30,031 nucleotides of DNA from a virus. The notes beneath the pieces were generated by a model. The model did no database searches. It was not told where the DNA came from and saw nothing but the letters and a program-made list of their open reading frames with translations. Position 1 is the first letter of the stretch, and the number at the start of each line of letters is the position of its first letter. The position numbers and the translations under genes were made by a program. The stretch spans positions 1-30,031 of the IMG/VR virus record IMGVR_UViG_3300010885_001575, one strand, 5' to 3'. Of this stretch, positions 1 through 6,746 are shown piece after piece.

Positions 1-1340
1 AGCAGGACATCGACACCCATTGGAAGTCTTTCCACCAAGGCAAGGGCGTCTCCATCGGCACGCTGTTTCACCATGCCAAACTTGGCGGGTACTCAGCGCC
101 GAGCCGCGCCGAAGAGCGAAAGTCGGCAGTCGAGGATTTCTCCACCTACATCCAAGCGCAGCAGGCCACAAACCCAGAAAGGGTAGAGACAAACCCAGAT
201 CAGGCATCTGCGCCAGCCCCGTACTGGAAAGAACTGACCCTCGACCTGACAAAACTCTACCCTGTTGAATATCTGATTGATGGCTTTCTCGCCCATAGTT
301 TCTCGGTCACCGCCGGCCAGCCTGGTGTCGGCAAGACCACGGCAATAATCTCGGTCTGCCTTATCGCCGCTGGATTCACCTTATCAGACTCCCCACTGAA
401 AACAGAATCCCGTAGAAAGATTCTTTATGTCACCGAGGATGCCAATCAAGTCAGGCAATCTCTTTATGCATACATTAAATATTGGAATCTCGACCCCATC
501 GAAGTCGCCCATTGGTTTATCGTCATTGAATCAAAGCGCTCCAAAGTGCCAGAGATATTATTATTGGCAGAGAATGTCATCAGACACACAACTACTGAAC
601 GGCCATTCCTGATAATAGATACTTCTAATGCGACATTAGAGATAGATAATGAGAATGATAACTCTGAAGTCGGCAGTTATATGGCCGCCATCAAGCAGAC
701 TATCTACACTCAACTCTCAACCCCGATCAAGATCATCACCCACACCGCCAAGACCGCGCAAACAAGTGATGACAGCGCCTTGGCCCGTGGCGCATCTGCC
801 TTCACAGGTGACGCAACCCTGACCGCCATCCTGTTCATGGACGAGGACAAGAACCGCTTCATGCGGCTCATCAAGACCCGATACGAGCCGATCCACCGCG
901 AGATCAGCTTTCAGACCCACATCCACAACGAAGTCGTGACAACCCGTCACGGCAACATGCAGGATGTCCAGTGCATCACTGTCATCCCATACCCGACATC
1001 TGAATCCAGCCGCAAGCAGGAGGCGGCAGCCAGGATTGAGGACAGCAAGTCTCTACGCATCATGGACAAGTGCGACACGGCGGCAGCATTCGTCCAATCC
1101 ATCATCAATGAACACCCAGAAGGGGTCATTATCCGCAAGGGATCAAACGCCCCAAGGGACTGCCGCAGCCATCCAGATGCCTACAAATTGGATTGGGCAG
1201 ACATCTATGCGGCAGTCCCAGGATCATCAAAAGGGGATGTAAAACGGGCCATTGGGATCTCCATCTTCAGAAGATTTGCACCCAATCCAATCAATAATTC
1301 GTGGAACATTTTGTCCCAAGGTGGCCGCCATGAGGGCTGA
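1..1340 (+). CDS. Primase-helicase (RepA/D5-like ATPase), 5' truncated
   Basis: The frame is open from the left edge (first full codon at base 3) to a TGA at 1338-1340, so the N-terminus lies outside the window. The first visible residues (DIDTHWKSFH...IGTLFHHAKLGGY) resemble the end of a PriCT-type domain that joins a primase/polymerase part to a helicase part. A Walker A motif, GQPGVGKTT, is encoded at 315-341, and a Walker B-like FLIIDTSNA follows from about 606. This fits the RecA-like AAA_25/RepA ATPase group of phage and plasmid replication proteins, which unwind and prime DNA at the origin. A candidate origin follows directly downstream. The region about 430-680 is more AT-rich than its flanks. 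ATPase assignment is firm; the missing primase half is inferred. Confidence 0.85.
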   Translation, partial: QDIDTHWKSFHQGKGVSIGTLFHHAKLGGYSAPSRAEERKSAVEDFSTYIQAQQATNPERVETNPDQASAPAPYWKELTLDLTKLYPVEYLIDGFLAHSFSVTAGQPGVGKTTAIISVCLIAAGFTLSDSPLKTESRRKILYVTEDANQVRQSLYAYIKYWNLDPIEVAHWFIVIESKRSKVPEILLLAENVIRHTTTERPFLIIDTSNATLEIDNENDNSEVGSYMAAIKQTIYTQLSTPIKIITHTAKTAQTSDDSALARGASAFTGDATLTAILFMDEDKNRFMRLIKTRYEPIHREISFQTHIHNEVVTTRHGNMQDVQCITVIPYPTSESSRKQEAAARIEDSKSLRIMDKCDTAAAFVQSIINEHPEGVIIRKGSNAPRDCRSHPDAYKLDWADIYAAVPGSSKGDVKRAIGISIFRRFAPNPINNSWNILSQGGRHEG

Positions 1341-1443
1341 AATCAGTGCTCTGGGGCAAGTCGAGGAGTCGGAGATACCCCGAAGATACCTCGGAGATCC
1401 GTATCCCCGACAAAGTGATGCGCTTTGGGATAACCCTGTGGAG

Positions 1444-1452
1444 TTATCCACA
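1444..1452 (+). promoter_or_regulatory. DnaA box (TTATCCACA)
   Basis: TTATCCACA matches the high-affinity bacterial DnaA box TTATNCACA exactly. It is followed at 1455 by TTATCACAA, a spaced partial copy. It lies inside the iteron-like cluster. Confidence 0.6.
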
Positions 1453-1566
1453 GGTTATCACAAGCCTAATCAGCGATTTTTGAGGGGCTTGACAAGTCGA
1501 GGATACCGAGGATTTTTCCCATGGGGGGTATCTTCGACTTGGTATCCTCGACTAAGGAGCTTGACA

Positions 1567-1902
1567 GTGAAAAGTTATCCACAGGCAGATGAATGGAAAG
1601 ATGATGAGCGCGTTTTGTGCAAAAACTGCTCGAACTTGGAGTCGAGGATACAGCACTGGAACTTCACGGCAGAGGACTTTGAGAAGTTCAGAAGGCTCAA
1701 CGAAAAGCCAGCGCAATGGATGTTTGAATCGGTGCTGGTCAAGAACGGCTGGGCCAAGGTTTCGTTCAGTCAGGACTTTTGTACAAGTACCGACACTTTG
1801 TGCATTCCAGATGTGCCGCACCGCTGCCACCTGTTCGCAGATCAGGATGCCGCAAAGCCTGCCGAGTCCGTAGAATCACCTGCATGGTGGGAATTGACCT
1901 AA
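1567..1902 (+). CDS. Small Cys-containing protein of unknown function (111 aa)
   Basis: The frame is open back to 1252, but the best start is GTG at 1567 because AAGGAG (1554-1559) sits 7 bases upstream. ATG starts at 1252 or 1330 have no good ribosome site and would translate the repeat array. The protein begins MKSYPQADEW and carries CKNC near residue 18, then further Cys residues around 75-90, so it may bind a metal. I do not recognise the family. It lies between the helicase and a VRR-NUC nuclease and overlaps the nuclease start by 19 bases, which suggests a replication or DNA-processing accessory. The reading frame is well supported by position; the function is unknown. Confidence 0.65.
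   Translation: MKSYPQADEWKDDERVLCKNCSNLESRIQHWNFTAEDFEKFRRLNEKPAQWMFESVLVKNGWAKVSFSQDFCTSTDTLCIPDVPHRCHLFADQDAAKPAESVESPAWWELT
1575..1583 (+). promoter_or_regulatory. Second DnaA box (TTATCCACA)
   Basis: This is an exact second TTATCCACA in the same orientation, 131 bases from the first. It falls within the first codons of the gene that starts at 1567. Two exact matches so close together are unlikely by chance, which supports a host DnaA-assisted origin. Confidence 0.55.
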
Positions 1903-2258
1903 AACGCAAAAGGAAAAGTATTGAGCATGCCGAACAGGTCAAGCTGGTGCAGCGCGTCAGGGCTTTCTATCCGGATGTGCTGATTGCGGCGATACCCAAC
2001 GGGGGCGACAGATCGGCGTCAGAGCGCGTTAGGCTGCATGGTGAGGGTGTACTGGCTGGAATGCCTGATCTGTGCGTCCTGCGGCGATCCAAGGGCTTTG
2101 GCGGGTTGTTCGTGGAGATGAAGACAAAGGTCGGGGTTGTCAGCAAAGAGCAGGGTTGCATTGCAAAGCAACTGAACAGCGAGGGCTACCTGTGCGTTAT
2201 CGCCAGATCAGCCGCAGAAGGTTTCAAAATCATTGAGGAATATTTACATGAGCCGTGA
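1884..2258 (+). CDS. VRR-NUC domain nuclease (124 aa)
   Basis: This is a compact PD-(D/E)XK-fold nuclease. From the ATG at 1884 the family marks appear in order: E17 in HAEQ, IPNGGDR at 37-43, EGVLAGMPDL at 54-63 (catalytic D62), and the FVEMKT motif at 76-81 (E78, K80). The length fits stand-alone phage VRR-NUC proteins, which are thought to act as Holliday-junction or structure-specific nucleases during replication, recombination or packaging. The ATG at 1884 overlaps the previous gene by 19 bases. An upstream in-frame start at 1779 would add 35 residues that do not look like the family, so I rejected it. The stop overlaps the next start. Confidence 0.9.
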   Translation: MVGIDLKRKRKSIEHAEQVKLVQRVRAFYPDVLIAAIPNGGDRSASERVRLHGEGVLAGMPDLCVLRRSKGFGGLFVEMKTKVGVVSKEQGCIAKQLNSEGYLCVIARSAAEGFKIIEEYLHEP

Positions 2259-2757
2259 CACATTGGCCGAGATGGCCGACCAAAGCGCTGCGAACATTGC
2301 GGCAGCCCAAAGCAAAAAGGCTGAACTCAGCGTAGCCAACAAGGCCATTCATGCATTCGGTGGTGAGGATGCCGCACTCGAATACATTGCAAATGGCGGC
2401 ACGACTTCCGCACTGTGCAAGGTATTGGGGATTGGTACGGCTACCTTTGATCGATGGGTTGACAGAGGCGGCGAGGGGCGCACGGCGGCTTACGCTCGCG
2501 CACGCACGCGAAGCGCTCAGAGTTTAGCAGAGCAAACCATCGACATTGCAGACGCTGCGACACCGCAACAGGCGCAGGTGGCCAAGCTGCGCGTGGACAC
2601 CAGGCGCTGGCTGGCCGGCAAGCTCAACGATGACTACAGTGACAAGCCTGCGCCTCTGGTGAACATCGACCTTGGCAGCTTGGCGCTGGACGCATTGAGG
2701 CATCGATCTGTCACGCCCGTAAACGGGGTTGTCAACGACACGATTGACGAGGGTTAA
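2248..2757 (+). CDS. Terminase small subunit (Sf6-like TerS)
   Basis: The small terminase subunit recognises the packaging site and loads the large subunit. The 169-residue protein has a helix-turn-helix at about 45-72 (TTSALCKVLGIGTATFDRWV), then YARARTRSAQSLAEQTIDIAD and AKLRVDTRRWLAGKL, the layout of Sf6-type small terminases. GAGGAA at 2235-2240 sets the start at ATG 2248 rather than 2233, with 11 bases of overlap with the nuclease gene. The large subunit does not follow directly; it begins about 2.3 kb downstream after a recombinase cassette. Confidence is good for a TerS-like protein and moderate for its being this phage's working TerS. Confidence 0.82.
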   Translation: MSRDTLAEMADQSAANIAAAQSKKAELSVANKAIHAFGGEDAALEYIANGGTTSALCKVLGIGTATFDRWVDRGGEGRTAAYARARTRSAQSLAEQTIDIADAATPQQAQVAKLRVDTRRWLAGKLNDDYSDKPAPLVNIDLGSLALDALRHRSVTPVNGVVNDTIDEG

Positions 2758-2776
2758 CCCTCGGTTTCTGGCGCCT

Positions 2777-2840
2777 CGATGCCGCCGGCTGGCCCCCGCC
2801 GCGCCGCGACCCCCCCCGTCCCGCGCCTTGGCGGGGGCGG
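2777..2840. other. Extreme GC-rich tract in the terS-recombinase gap
   Basis: This stretch is almost entirely G and C, with a run of eight C at 2810-2817 and a short imperfect hairpin around 2820-2837. No U-run follows, so it is not a standard intrinsic terminator. I see no coding support. The contrast with the A/T tract 40 bases downstream is sharp. Confidence 0.5.
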
Positions 2841-2877
2841 CTGATGCGGCACTAATCACCTACCAACCTACAACCCT

Positions 2878-2930
2878 AAAAAAAATTTTTTTTAAAAACC
2901 CCTTGACAACCCGCCAACCTGCTACATAAT
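2878..2930 (+). promoter_or_regulatory. Sigma70-type promoter with A/T upstream tract
   Basis: TTGACA at 2903-2908 and CATAAT at 2925-2930 are separated by 16 bases, matching the consensus at all six and five of six positions. An A8-T8-A5 tract at 2878-2898 lies just upstream, where an UP element would sit. The start of transcription would fall near 2937, about 30 bases before the recombinase ATG. No terminator is seen until 12404, so this promoter could drive everything from the recombinase to the capsid gene. Confidence 0.75.
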
Positions 2931-2967
2931 TGCACTGTCAGTCAATAATTTAACAGAGAGAGCAACT

Positions 2968-3636
2968 ATGACAGTCTACGGGTATGTGAGGGTGAGCACT
3001 ACAGAGCAGGTGGACAACACCAGCATGCAGGAGCAGAGGCAGCAGATCAACGGCAACGCGATGAGCCACAACCTAGCCATCTGGCAGTTCATTGAGGATG
3101 GCGGCGTGAGTGGCGCTGACCCTTTCTTTGCACGGCTGGAGGCCAACGGCATCACGCTCCAGCAGGGCGACACTGTGATCGTGGCCAAGCTGGATCGGTT
3201 CAGCCGTGATTTGCTTGATGCCTTGCAGTCGATCAAGAAGTGCAAGGAGCTTGGCGTCAAGCTCATCATCAACGGGCATGGGGATGTCACTGACAGCAGC
3301 AACATCTACGCGCAGTTGATGCTGGAGATCCTTTGCTCATTTGCCGGCCATGAGCGCAGAGTGCTGAAGGAAAGGCAGAAGCAGGGGCAAGCCGCCAAGC
3401 GCAAGGCTGGTGGCCATCTGGGTGGCAGCGCCAAGTTCGGGTATGCGATCCAAGGGACGGGTCAGGCGGCAGTCCTGGTGGCCAAGCCTGAAGAGCAGGC
3501 CGCACTGAAGTACGCGAAAGAGATGCGTGCGACAGGAATTTCGTTTAGGGCAATATCGGCAATTTTAAAAACCAGCCACAAGGTCATTGTTTCTCACGAA
3601 GCAATCCGCAGGGCATTACAAGGAGAGACAGCATGA
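2968..3636 (+). CDS. Serine recombinase (resolvase/invertase family)
   Basis: The enzyme cuts and rejoins DNA at specific sites through a serine nucleophile. The N-terminal catalytic domain shows YGYVRVST (R8, catalytic S10), SMQEQ at 19-23, and the AKLDRFSRDLLDAL arginine segment (R77, R80). The long E helix carries GHERRVLKERQKQG at 127-140. The C-terminal part (about 148-222) contains GGHLGGSAKFGYA and a helix-turn-helix-like end. At 222 residues it is a small serine recombinase, shorter than large phage integrases. It starts 37 bases after the promoter -10 and overlaps the next gene by four bases (ATGA). It could be a resolvase for genome multimers, an invertase or an integrase; no inverted or att-like sites were identified. 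Confidence 0.9.
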   Translation: MTVYGYVRVSTTEQVDNTSMQEQRQQINGNAMSHNLAIWQFIEDGGVSGADPFFARLEANGITLQQGDTVIVAKLDRFSRDLLDALQSIKKCKELGVKLIINGHGDVTDSSNIYAQLMLEILCSFAGHERRVLKERQKQGQAAKRKAGGHLGGSAKFGYAIQGTGQAAVLVAKPEEQAALKYAKEMRATGISFRAISAILKTSHKVIVSHEAIRRALQGETA

Positions 3637-3869
3637 AGTTAATGCATGAACATGTGACGGATTTGTGCCGCCAGCCACTGGAGTGCTGGTACGAGTGGGA
3701 GGCCGCAGAGCCTGAGATTAAAGAGGCGGGGGTAGTTATTGAGCCTGCCATCCCTGAACAGGTAATATTAATTGAAGTCTGGGTAGGTGGCGCGGATATA
3801 TTCGAGTTAATCAGTGATGACATGAAAGAAGTAATTGAGCTTGCGATTAAAGAGGACAGATATAAATGA
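3633..3869 (+). CDS. Small acidic protein of unknown function (78 aa)
   Basis: The ATG at 3633 overlaps the recombinase stop (ATGA), with AAGGAG at 3620-3625 upstream, so the gene looks translationally coupled. The product is acidic, rich in Glu and Ile/Val, with two aromatic clusters (CWYEWE) and a C-terminal helix (DDMKEVIELAIKED). I do not recognise the family. An overlap at both ends places it in one transcript with the recombinase and the small HTH protein that follows. Confidence 0.7.
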   Translation: MKLMHEHVTDLCRQPLECWYEWEAAEPEIKEAGVVIEPAIPEQVILIEVWVGGADIFELISDDMKEVIELAIKEDRYK

Positions 3870-4033
3870 CGCATGGCGGCAAAAGAAAGGGCGCTGGCAG
3901 ACCAAGAGCCAATATATCTGTGAGCAGAGTATTAAAGTTATTCGATCAAGGAATAACTAAGAAAGAGATAGCGATTAGATTTGAAGTTAGTGATATGACA
4001 ATTAGTCGAATTATTAAAAGGGAGAAACGATAA
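3866..4033 (+). CDS. Stand-alone 55-aa helix-turn-helix protein, resolvase-tail type
   Basis: This very short gene begins at ATG 3866 in an ATGA overlap and ends at TAA 4031-4033. It starts MTHGGKRKGAGRPRAN and continues with a helix-turn-helix, VLKLFDQGITKKEIAIRF then EVSDMTISRIIKR. GRP followed by this HTH is the pattern of the DNA-binding tail of Hin-type invertases and resolvases, here without a catalytic domain. The protein is very basic. Two genes after a serine recombinase, it may bind the same sites as an accessory factor or regulate the operon. It is more AT-rich than its neighbours. HTH assignment is good; the role is inferred. Confidence 0.75.
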   Translation: MTHGGKRKGAGRPRANISVSRVLKLFDQGITKKEIAIRFEVSDMTISRIIKREKR

Positions 4034-4239
4034 TGTGGAAATATATTTGGACTGAATTGAGATTGATGCTTAAAACCGTCACGCCAGCGCAAGCCATAGC
4101 GCATGAGTTGCTGCATGCGGAGCATGCGCTGCTTCAAGCAGAGAGTGGGGTGGAGTACGCGACTGCACTGGTGGCGTATAACAAGAATCGGGTGAAGAGA
4201 CTGAAGGCGTATCTTGGCAAGACTGAGGAGGTGGTATGA
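4033..4239 (+). CDS. Small phage protein of unknown function (68 aa)
   Basis: The ATG at 4033 shares its A with the preceding stop (TAATG). The product begins MWKYIWTELRLML and continues as a mostly helical segment, LLHAEHALLQAESGVEYA then AYNKNRVKRLKAYL. Similar short helical proteins with a YNKNRVKRLKAYL-like end are common in phage early or packaging operons, with no known function. It overlaps the next gene by four bases. Confidence 0.68.
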   Translation: MWKYIWTELRLMLKTVTPAQAIAHELLHAEHALLQAESGVEYATALVAYNKNRVKRLKAYLGKTEEVV

Positions 4240-4523
4240 AATACCGCAAGAAACCTGTGGTCATTGAGGCTACGCAGTGGTTTAAAGATGGCGACCATCC
4301 GCATGTATTTATGTGCTGGTTTGACGAGTCGGGGAAGGTGCGATGGGCACACGGAGACCACCAGAGCATCAACGTTTTTGGTTGCGTGCGAAAACCCGCA
4401 ATCGCTACGCTGGAGGGTTGGCACGCCGTCACCCCTGGCGACTTCATCATCACTGGCGTGAAGGGTGAGCACTACCCCTGCAAGCCGGACATTTTTGAGA
4501 TGACTTATGAGGAGGTGGTATGA
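4236..4523 (+). CDS. Conserved phage protein with PGDFIITGVKGE...CKPDIFE motif (95 aa)
   Basis: The protein starts MKYRKKPVVIEATQWF and ends PGDFIITGVKGEHYPCKPDIFEMTYE. This pair of motifs is a recurring signature of small uncharacterised phage and prophage proteins, so the gene is real even though its role is unknown. It starts in an ATGA overlap and ends in one, within the tightly packed cassette between the small and large terminase genes. The fold is probably a small beta-rich domain; that is a guess from the alternating hydrophobic pattern. Confidence 0.8.
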   Translation: MKYRKKPVVIEATQWFKDGDHPHVFMCWFDESGKVRWAHGDHQSINVFGCVRKPAIATLEGWHAVTPGDFIITGVKGEHYPCKPDIFEMTYEEVV

Positions 4524-4780
4524 ACAGACAATGCGACACGGGCGGCATCTGCCCACATACGCCACAGTGCTCCAGCTTCTGCCATTTCACCAATGCGGAG
4601 CTTGAGCCGGAGACGCGCAAGGTCAAGCCGTATCCGGCAGTACCCGCCGACATTGAGCCAGTGCCGGAAACTTGGCAGGTGATAGGCAGTGTTGTTGTTG
4701 GCTTTGTGCTGGTGGCCTTGGTGGTGATAGCGGTTCTGTTTTTCTTTACAGGGCTTTACATGTGGAGTCTGCTGATATGA
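4520..4780 (+). CDS. Small single-pass membrane protein (86 aa)
   Basis: The start is an ATGA overlap preceded by GAGGAGGTGG. The N-terminal half carries five Cys in the first 21 residues (MNRQCDTGGICPHTPQCSSF and one more Cys just after). One strong membrane segment follows at about 55-78 (GSVVVGFVLVALVVIAVLFF). The Cys spacing could bind a metal or form disulphides. I do not recognise the family. Its place between packaging genes gives no clear role; membrane location is the only firm statement. Confidence 0.68.
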   Translation: MNRQCDTGGICPHTPQCSSFCHFTNAELEPETRKVKPYPAVPADIEPVPETWQVIGSVVVGFVLVALVVIAVLFFFTGLYMWSLLI

Positions 4781-5121
4781 CACAAGAAGACATCATCCGC
4801 ATGGCGCGTGAGACTGGGCTTGAGGAAATGTGGGAATTGACTCCGCGCTTTGTAGAAAGACTTGAACGCTTTGCCGCCCTTCACGCAGCAGCAGAGCGTG
4901 AGGCGGTAATGCAAGCCGTAACCGACCCTGAAAACCAGCCAAGTCAATACGGCACAGTGACACTGGACTACCACTTTGCAAAGATAAAAGAGTGGGAAGA
5001 CAGGTTTGAGAGAATGAGCGATAAAGCCTTGGAACAGCCAGAGGAGCGTAACTTTTGCCCACGCTGCGGCAAGCGCACTGCTGACCTGACCACGATTCAC
5101 ACATGCACACCGCCAACATGA
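4777..5121 (+). CDS. Small helical protein with C-terminal zinc-finger-like motif (114 aa)
   Basis: I chose the ATG at 4777 because it forms an ATGA overlap with the preceding stop. The in-frame start at 4672 would overlap that gene by over 100 bases. The protein begins MTQEDIIRMARETGLEE, a common opening in small phage proteins, and has helical Arg/Glu-rich segments. It ends with CPRCGKRTADLTTIHTC, a likely zinc-binding C-x2-C...H-x-C cluster. The 3' end overlaps the large terminase start by 19 bases. No function can be assigned. Confidence 0.72.
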   Translation: MTQEDIIRMARETGLEEMWELTPRFVERLERFAALHAAAEREAVMQAVTDPENQPSQYGTVTLDYHFAKIKEWEDRFERMSDKALEQPEERNFCPRCGKRTADLTTIHTCTPPT

Positions 5122-6527
5122 TCAAAAAAAATGTCTTTGCCGAGTGGGTGGCTAGGTATCACAACGACCCCGTGCTGTTTGTCAAGGAGGTGCTGGGCGT
5201 AGACCCAGACCCTTGGCAAGAAAAATTCTTAGGTGCAATTGCCCGTGGAGATCGTAAGATCAGCGTGCGCTCGGGTCACGGCGTAGGCAAATCCACGGCC
5301 AGTTCATGGGCGATGCTGTGGTACTTTATGACCCGATCACCTGTCAAGGTGGTGGTGACAGCGCCGACAAGTTCGCAGTTGTACGACGCGATGTTTGCGG
5401 AGTTGAAGAGGTGGATCAACGCGATGCCTGCGCCATTGCAGAGCCTGCTGACTGTCAAGCAGGAGAGGATCGAGTTCAACGCCGCGCCCACTGAGATGTT
5501 TATAAGTGCCAGGACATCACGGGCCGAGCAGCCCGAGGCATTGCAGGGCATTCACTCTGAGTATGTGATGCTGGTGGCCGATGAGGCATCCGGCGTGCCG
5601 GAGCAGGTGTTTGAGGCGGCGGCTGGATCTATGTCTGGCCACAATGCCGTGACATTGCTTTTGGGCAATCCTGTGCGGAGCAGCGGGTTTTTCTACGACA
5701 CGCACACAAGGCTGGCGCAGGAGTGGACTACCTTTCAGGTGGCATGCACCGACTCGCCACGGGTGAGCGATGAGTATGTCAAAGAGATGGCCATGCGCTA
5801 TGGCGAAGAAAGCAATGTCTACCGGATCAGGGTGATCGGGGAGTTTCCCAAAGGGGACGATGACACTGTCATCCCGATGGACTTGCTGGAGAGTGCGCTG
5901 CACAGGGATGTGGCGGCCAGCAAGTCAGCGCCGATGGTGTGGGGGCTGGATGTGGCGCGGTTTGGGAGTGACAGGTCGGCACTGTGCAAGCGGCAGGGCA
6001 ATGTGGTGACGGAGAGCATCCGCACTTGGAAGAATCTGGACTTGATGCAGTTGACGGGGGCGGTGGTGGCCGAGTTCAATGCGCTGGCCCCGAGTGAGCA
6101 GCCACGGGAGATCCTGGTGGACAGCATCGGTCTGGGCGCTGGGGTGGTTGACCGGCTGCGGGAGTTGGGTCTGCCGGCGCGGGGGATCAATGTCTCGGAG
6201 AGTCCAGCGATGGGCGGGACTTACCGGAATCTCAAAGCCGAGCTTTGGTACAAGTCCAAGGCGTGGCTGGAGGCGCGGGACTGCAAACTGCCCAAGGATG
6301 ATGTGCTGATCAGTGAGTTGGCCACAGTACGCTACACCTTCACATCAAGTGGCAAAATTGCCATTGAGGGCAAGGATGAGATTAAAAAGAGGGGTCTGCC
6401 GTCACCAGACAAGGCTGACGCCTTTGTTTTGACCTTTGCGAGTGACGCCGTGGCGGGGATGTTTGGGTCAGCGGCCAGCAGCAAGTGGAGCCAACCCTTA
6501 CGCCGAAACCTGTCCAGAACTGCATAA
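5103..6527 (+). CDS. Terminase large subunit
   Basis: This is the packaging motor: an N-terminal ATPase pumps DNA and a C-terminal RNase H-like nuclease cuts it. The ATPase has Walker A SGHGVGKS (57-64, K63) and Walker B VMLVADE (155-161), with a coupling segment around LLLGNP (185-190). The nuclease has acidic residues at D283 (GLDVARFGSD), D340 (ILVDSIGLGAGV) and D436/D439 (SPDKADAF). At 474 residues it is of normal length. Translation may start at ATG 5103 or at ATG 5118; both overlap or abut the preceding gene. The Sf6/P22-type relatives of TerS and portal agree with this assignment. Confidence 0.95.
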   Translation: MHTANMIKKNVFAEWVARYHNDPVLFVKEVLGVDPDPWQEKFLGAIARGDRKISVRSGHGVGKSTASSWAMLWYFMTRSPVKVVVTAPTSSQLYDAMFAELKRWINAMPAPLQSLLTVKQERIEFNAAPTEMFISARTSRAEQPEALQGIHSEYVMLVADEASGVPEQVFEAAAGSMSGHNAVTLLLGNPVRSSGFFYDTHTRLAQEWTTFQVACTDSPRVSDEYVKEMAMRYGEESNVYRIRVIGEFPKGDDDTVIPMDLLESALHRDVAASKSAPMVWGLDVARFGSDRSALCKRQGNVVTESIRTWKNLDLMQLTGAVVAEFNALAPSEQPREILVDSIGLGAGVVDRLRELGLPARGINVSESPAMGGTYRNLKAELWYKSKAWLEARDCKLPKDDVLISELATVRYTFTSSGKIAIEGKDEIKKRGLPSPDKADAFVLTFASDAVAGMFGSAASSKWSQPLRRNLSRTA

Positions 6528-6557
6528 TTGGGCAATTGCAACTAAATGGGGAAAACC

Positions 6558-6746
6558 ATGATGATGACCAAAGGACAAAAGAAGGTCGGCAAGGTGATGG
6601 GCGAGTTCAAGTCAGGCAAGCTGACATCCAGCGGCAAGCCGGTCAAGAATCCAAAGCAGGCCATTGCCATTGCACTGTCTGAGGCCAAGCTGCCCATGCG
6701 CGGCAGCAGGACTGCAAAGAACATGAAAACAAAGGGGATGCGCTGA
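6558..6746 (+). CDS. Lys-rich small protein, DUF6496-like
   Basis: The protein reads MMMTKGQKKVGKVMGEFKSG and continues with NPKQAIAIALSEA, the pattern I recall as DUF6496. It is very basic. I place the start at 6558 because GGGGAAA at 6548-6554 can act as its ribosome site; an in-frame ATG at 6546 (66 aa) has no visible site upstream. The stop shares a base with the next start (TGATG). It is the first of four small basic proteins between terminase and portal. A DNA-condensing or packaged role is inference from charge and position. Confidence 0.8.
   Translation: MMMTKGQKKVGKVMGEFKSGKLTSSGKPVKNPKQAIAIALSEAKLPMRGSRTAKNMKTKGMR

Larger units (their letters stand above)
1357..1652. repeat. Iteron-like repeat cluster, candidate replication origin
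   Basis: A 10-12 base unit close to GTCGAGGATACC occurs repeatedly. Forward copies lie at 1369-1379 (variant), 1380-1390 (variant), 1496-1507 (exact) and 1641-1651 (11 bases). Reverse copies lie at 1527-1538 (one mismatch) and 1541-1552 (exact), the last two spaced as a 14-base tandem. AGTCGAGGATACC at 1495-1507 and its exact complement at 1541-1553 could form a hairpin. Two DnaA-box matches sit in or beside the cluster. Most of the array lies in the gap between the helicase stop and the next plausible start. Repeats plus DnaA boxes beside a replicative helicase are the usual makeup of an iteron origin; origin function is inferred. Confidence 0.6.

Noticed and set aside
2820-2837. GC hairpin as a terminator after terS
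   Set aside because: The stem is imperfect with a very small loop and no T-run follows.
2729-2929. 66-codon frame across the GC-rich gap
   Set aside because: It overlaps the terS end, translates the GC tract into Pro/Arg/Ala repeats and runs over the promoter -35, so it is unlikely to be a gene.
2968-3636. Serine recombinase taken as proof of a tail-fibre invertase or of integration
   Set aside because: No inverted fibre segment, crossover repeats or att-like pair was seen in this window.
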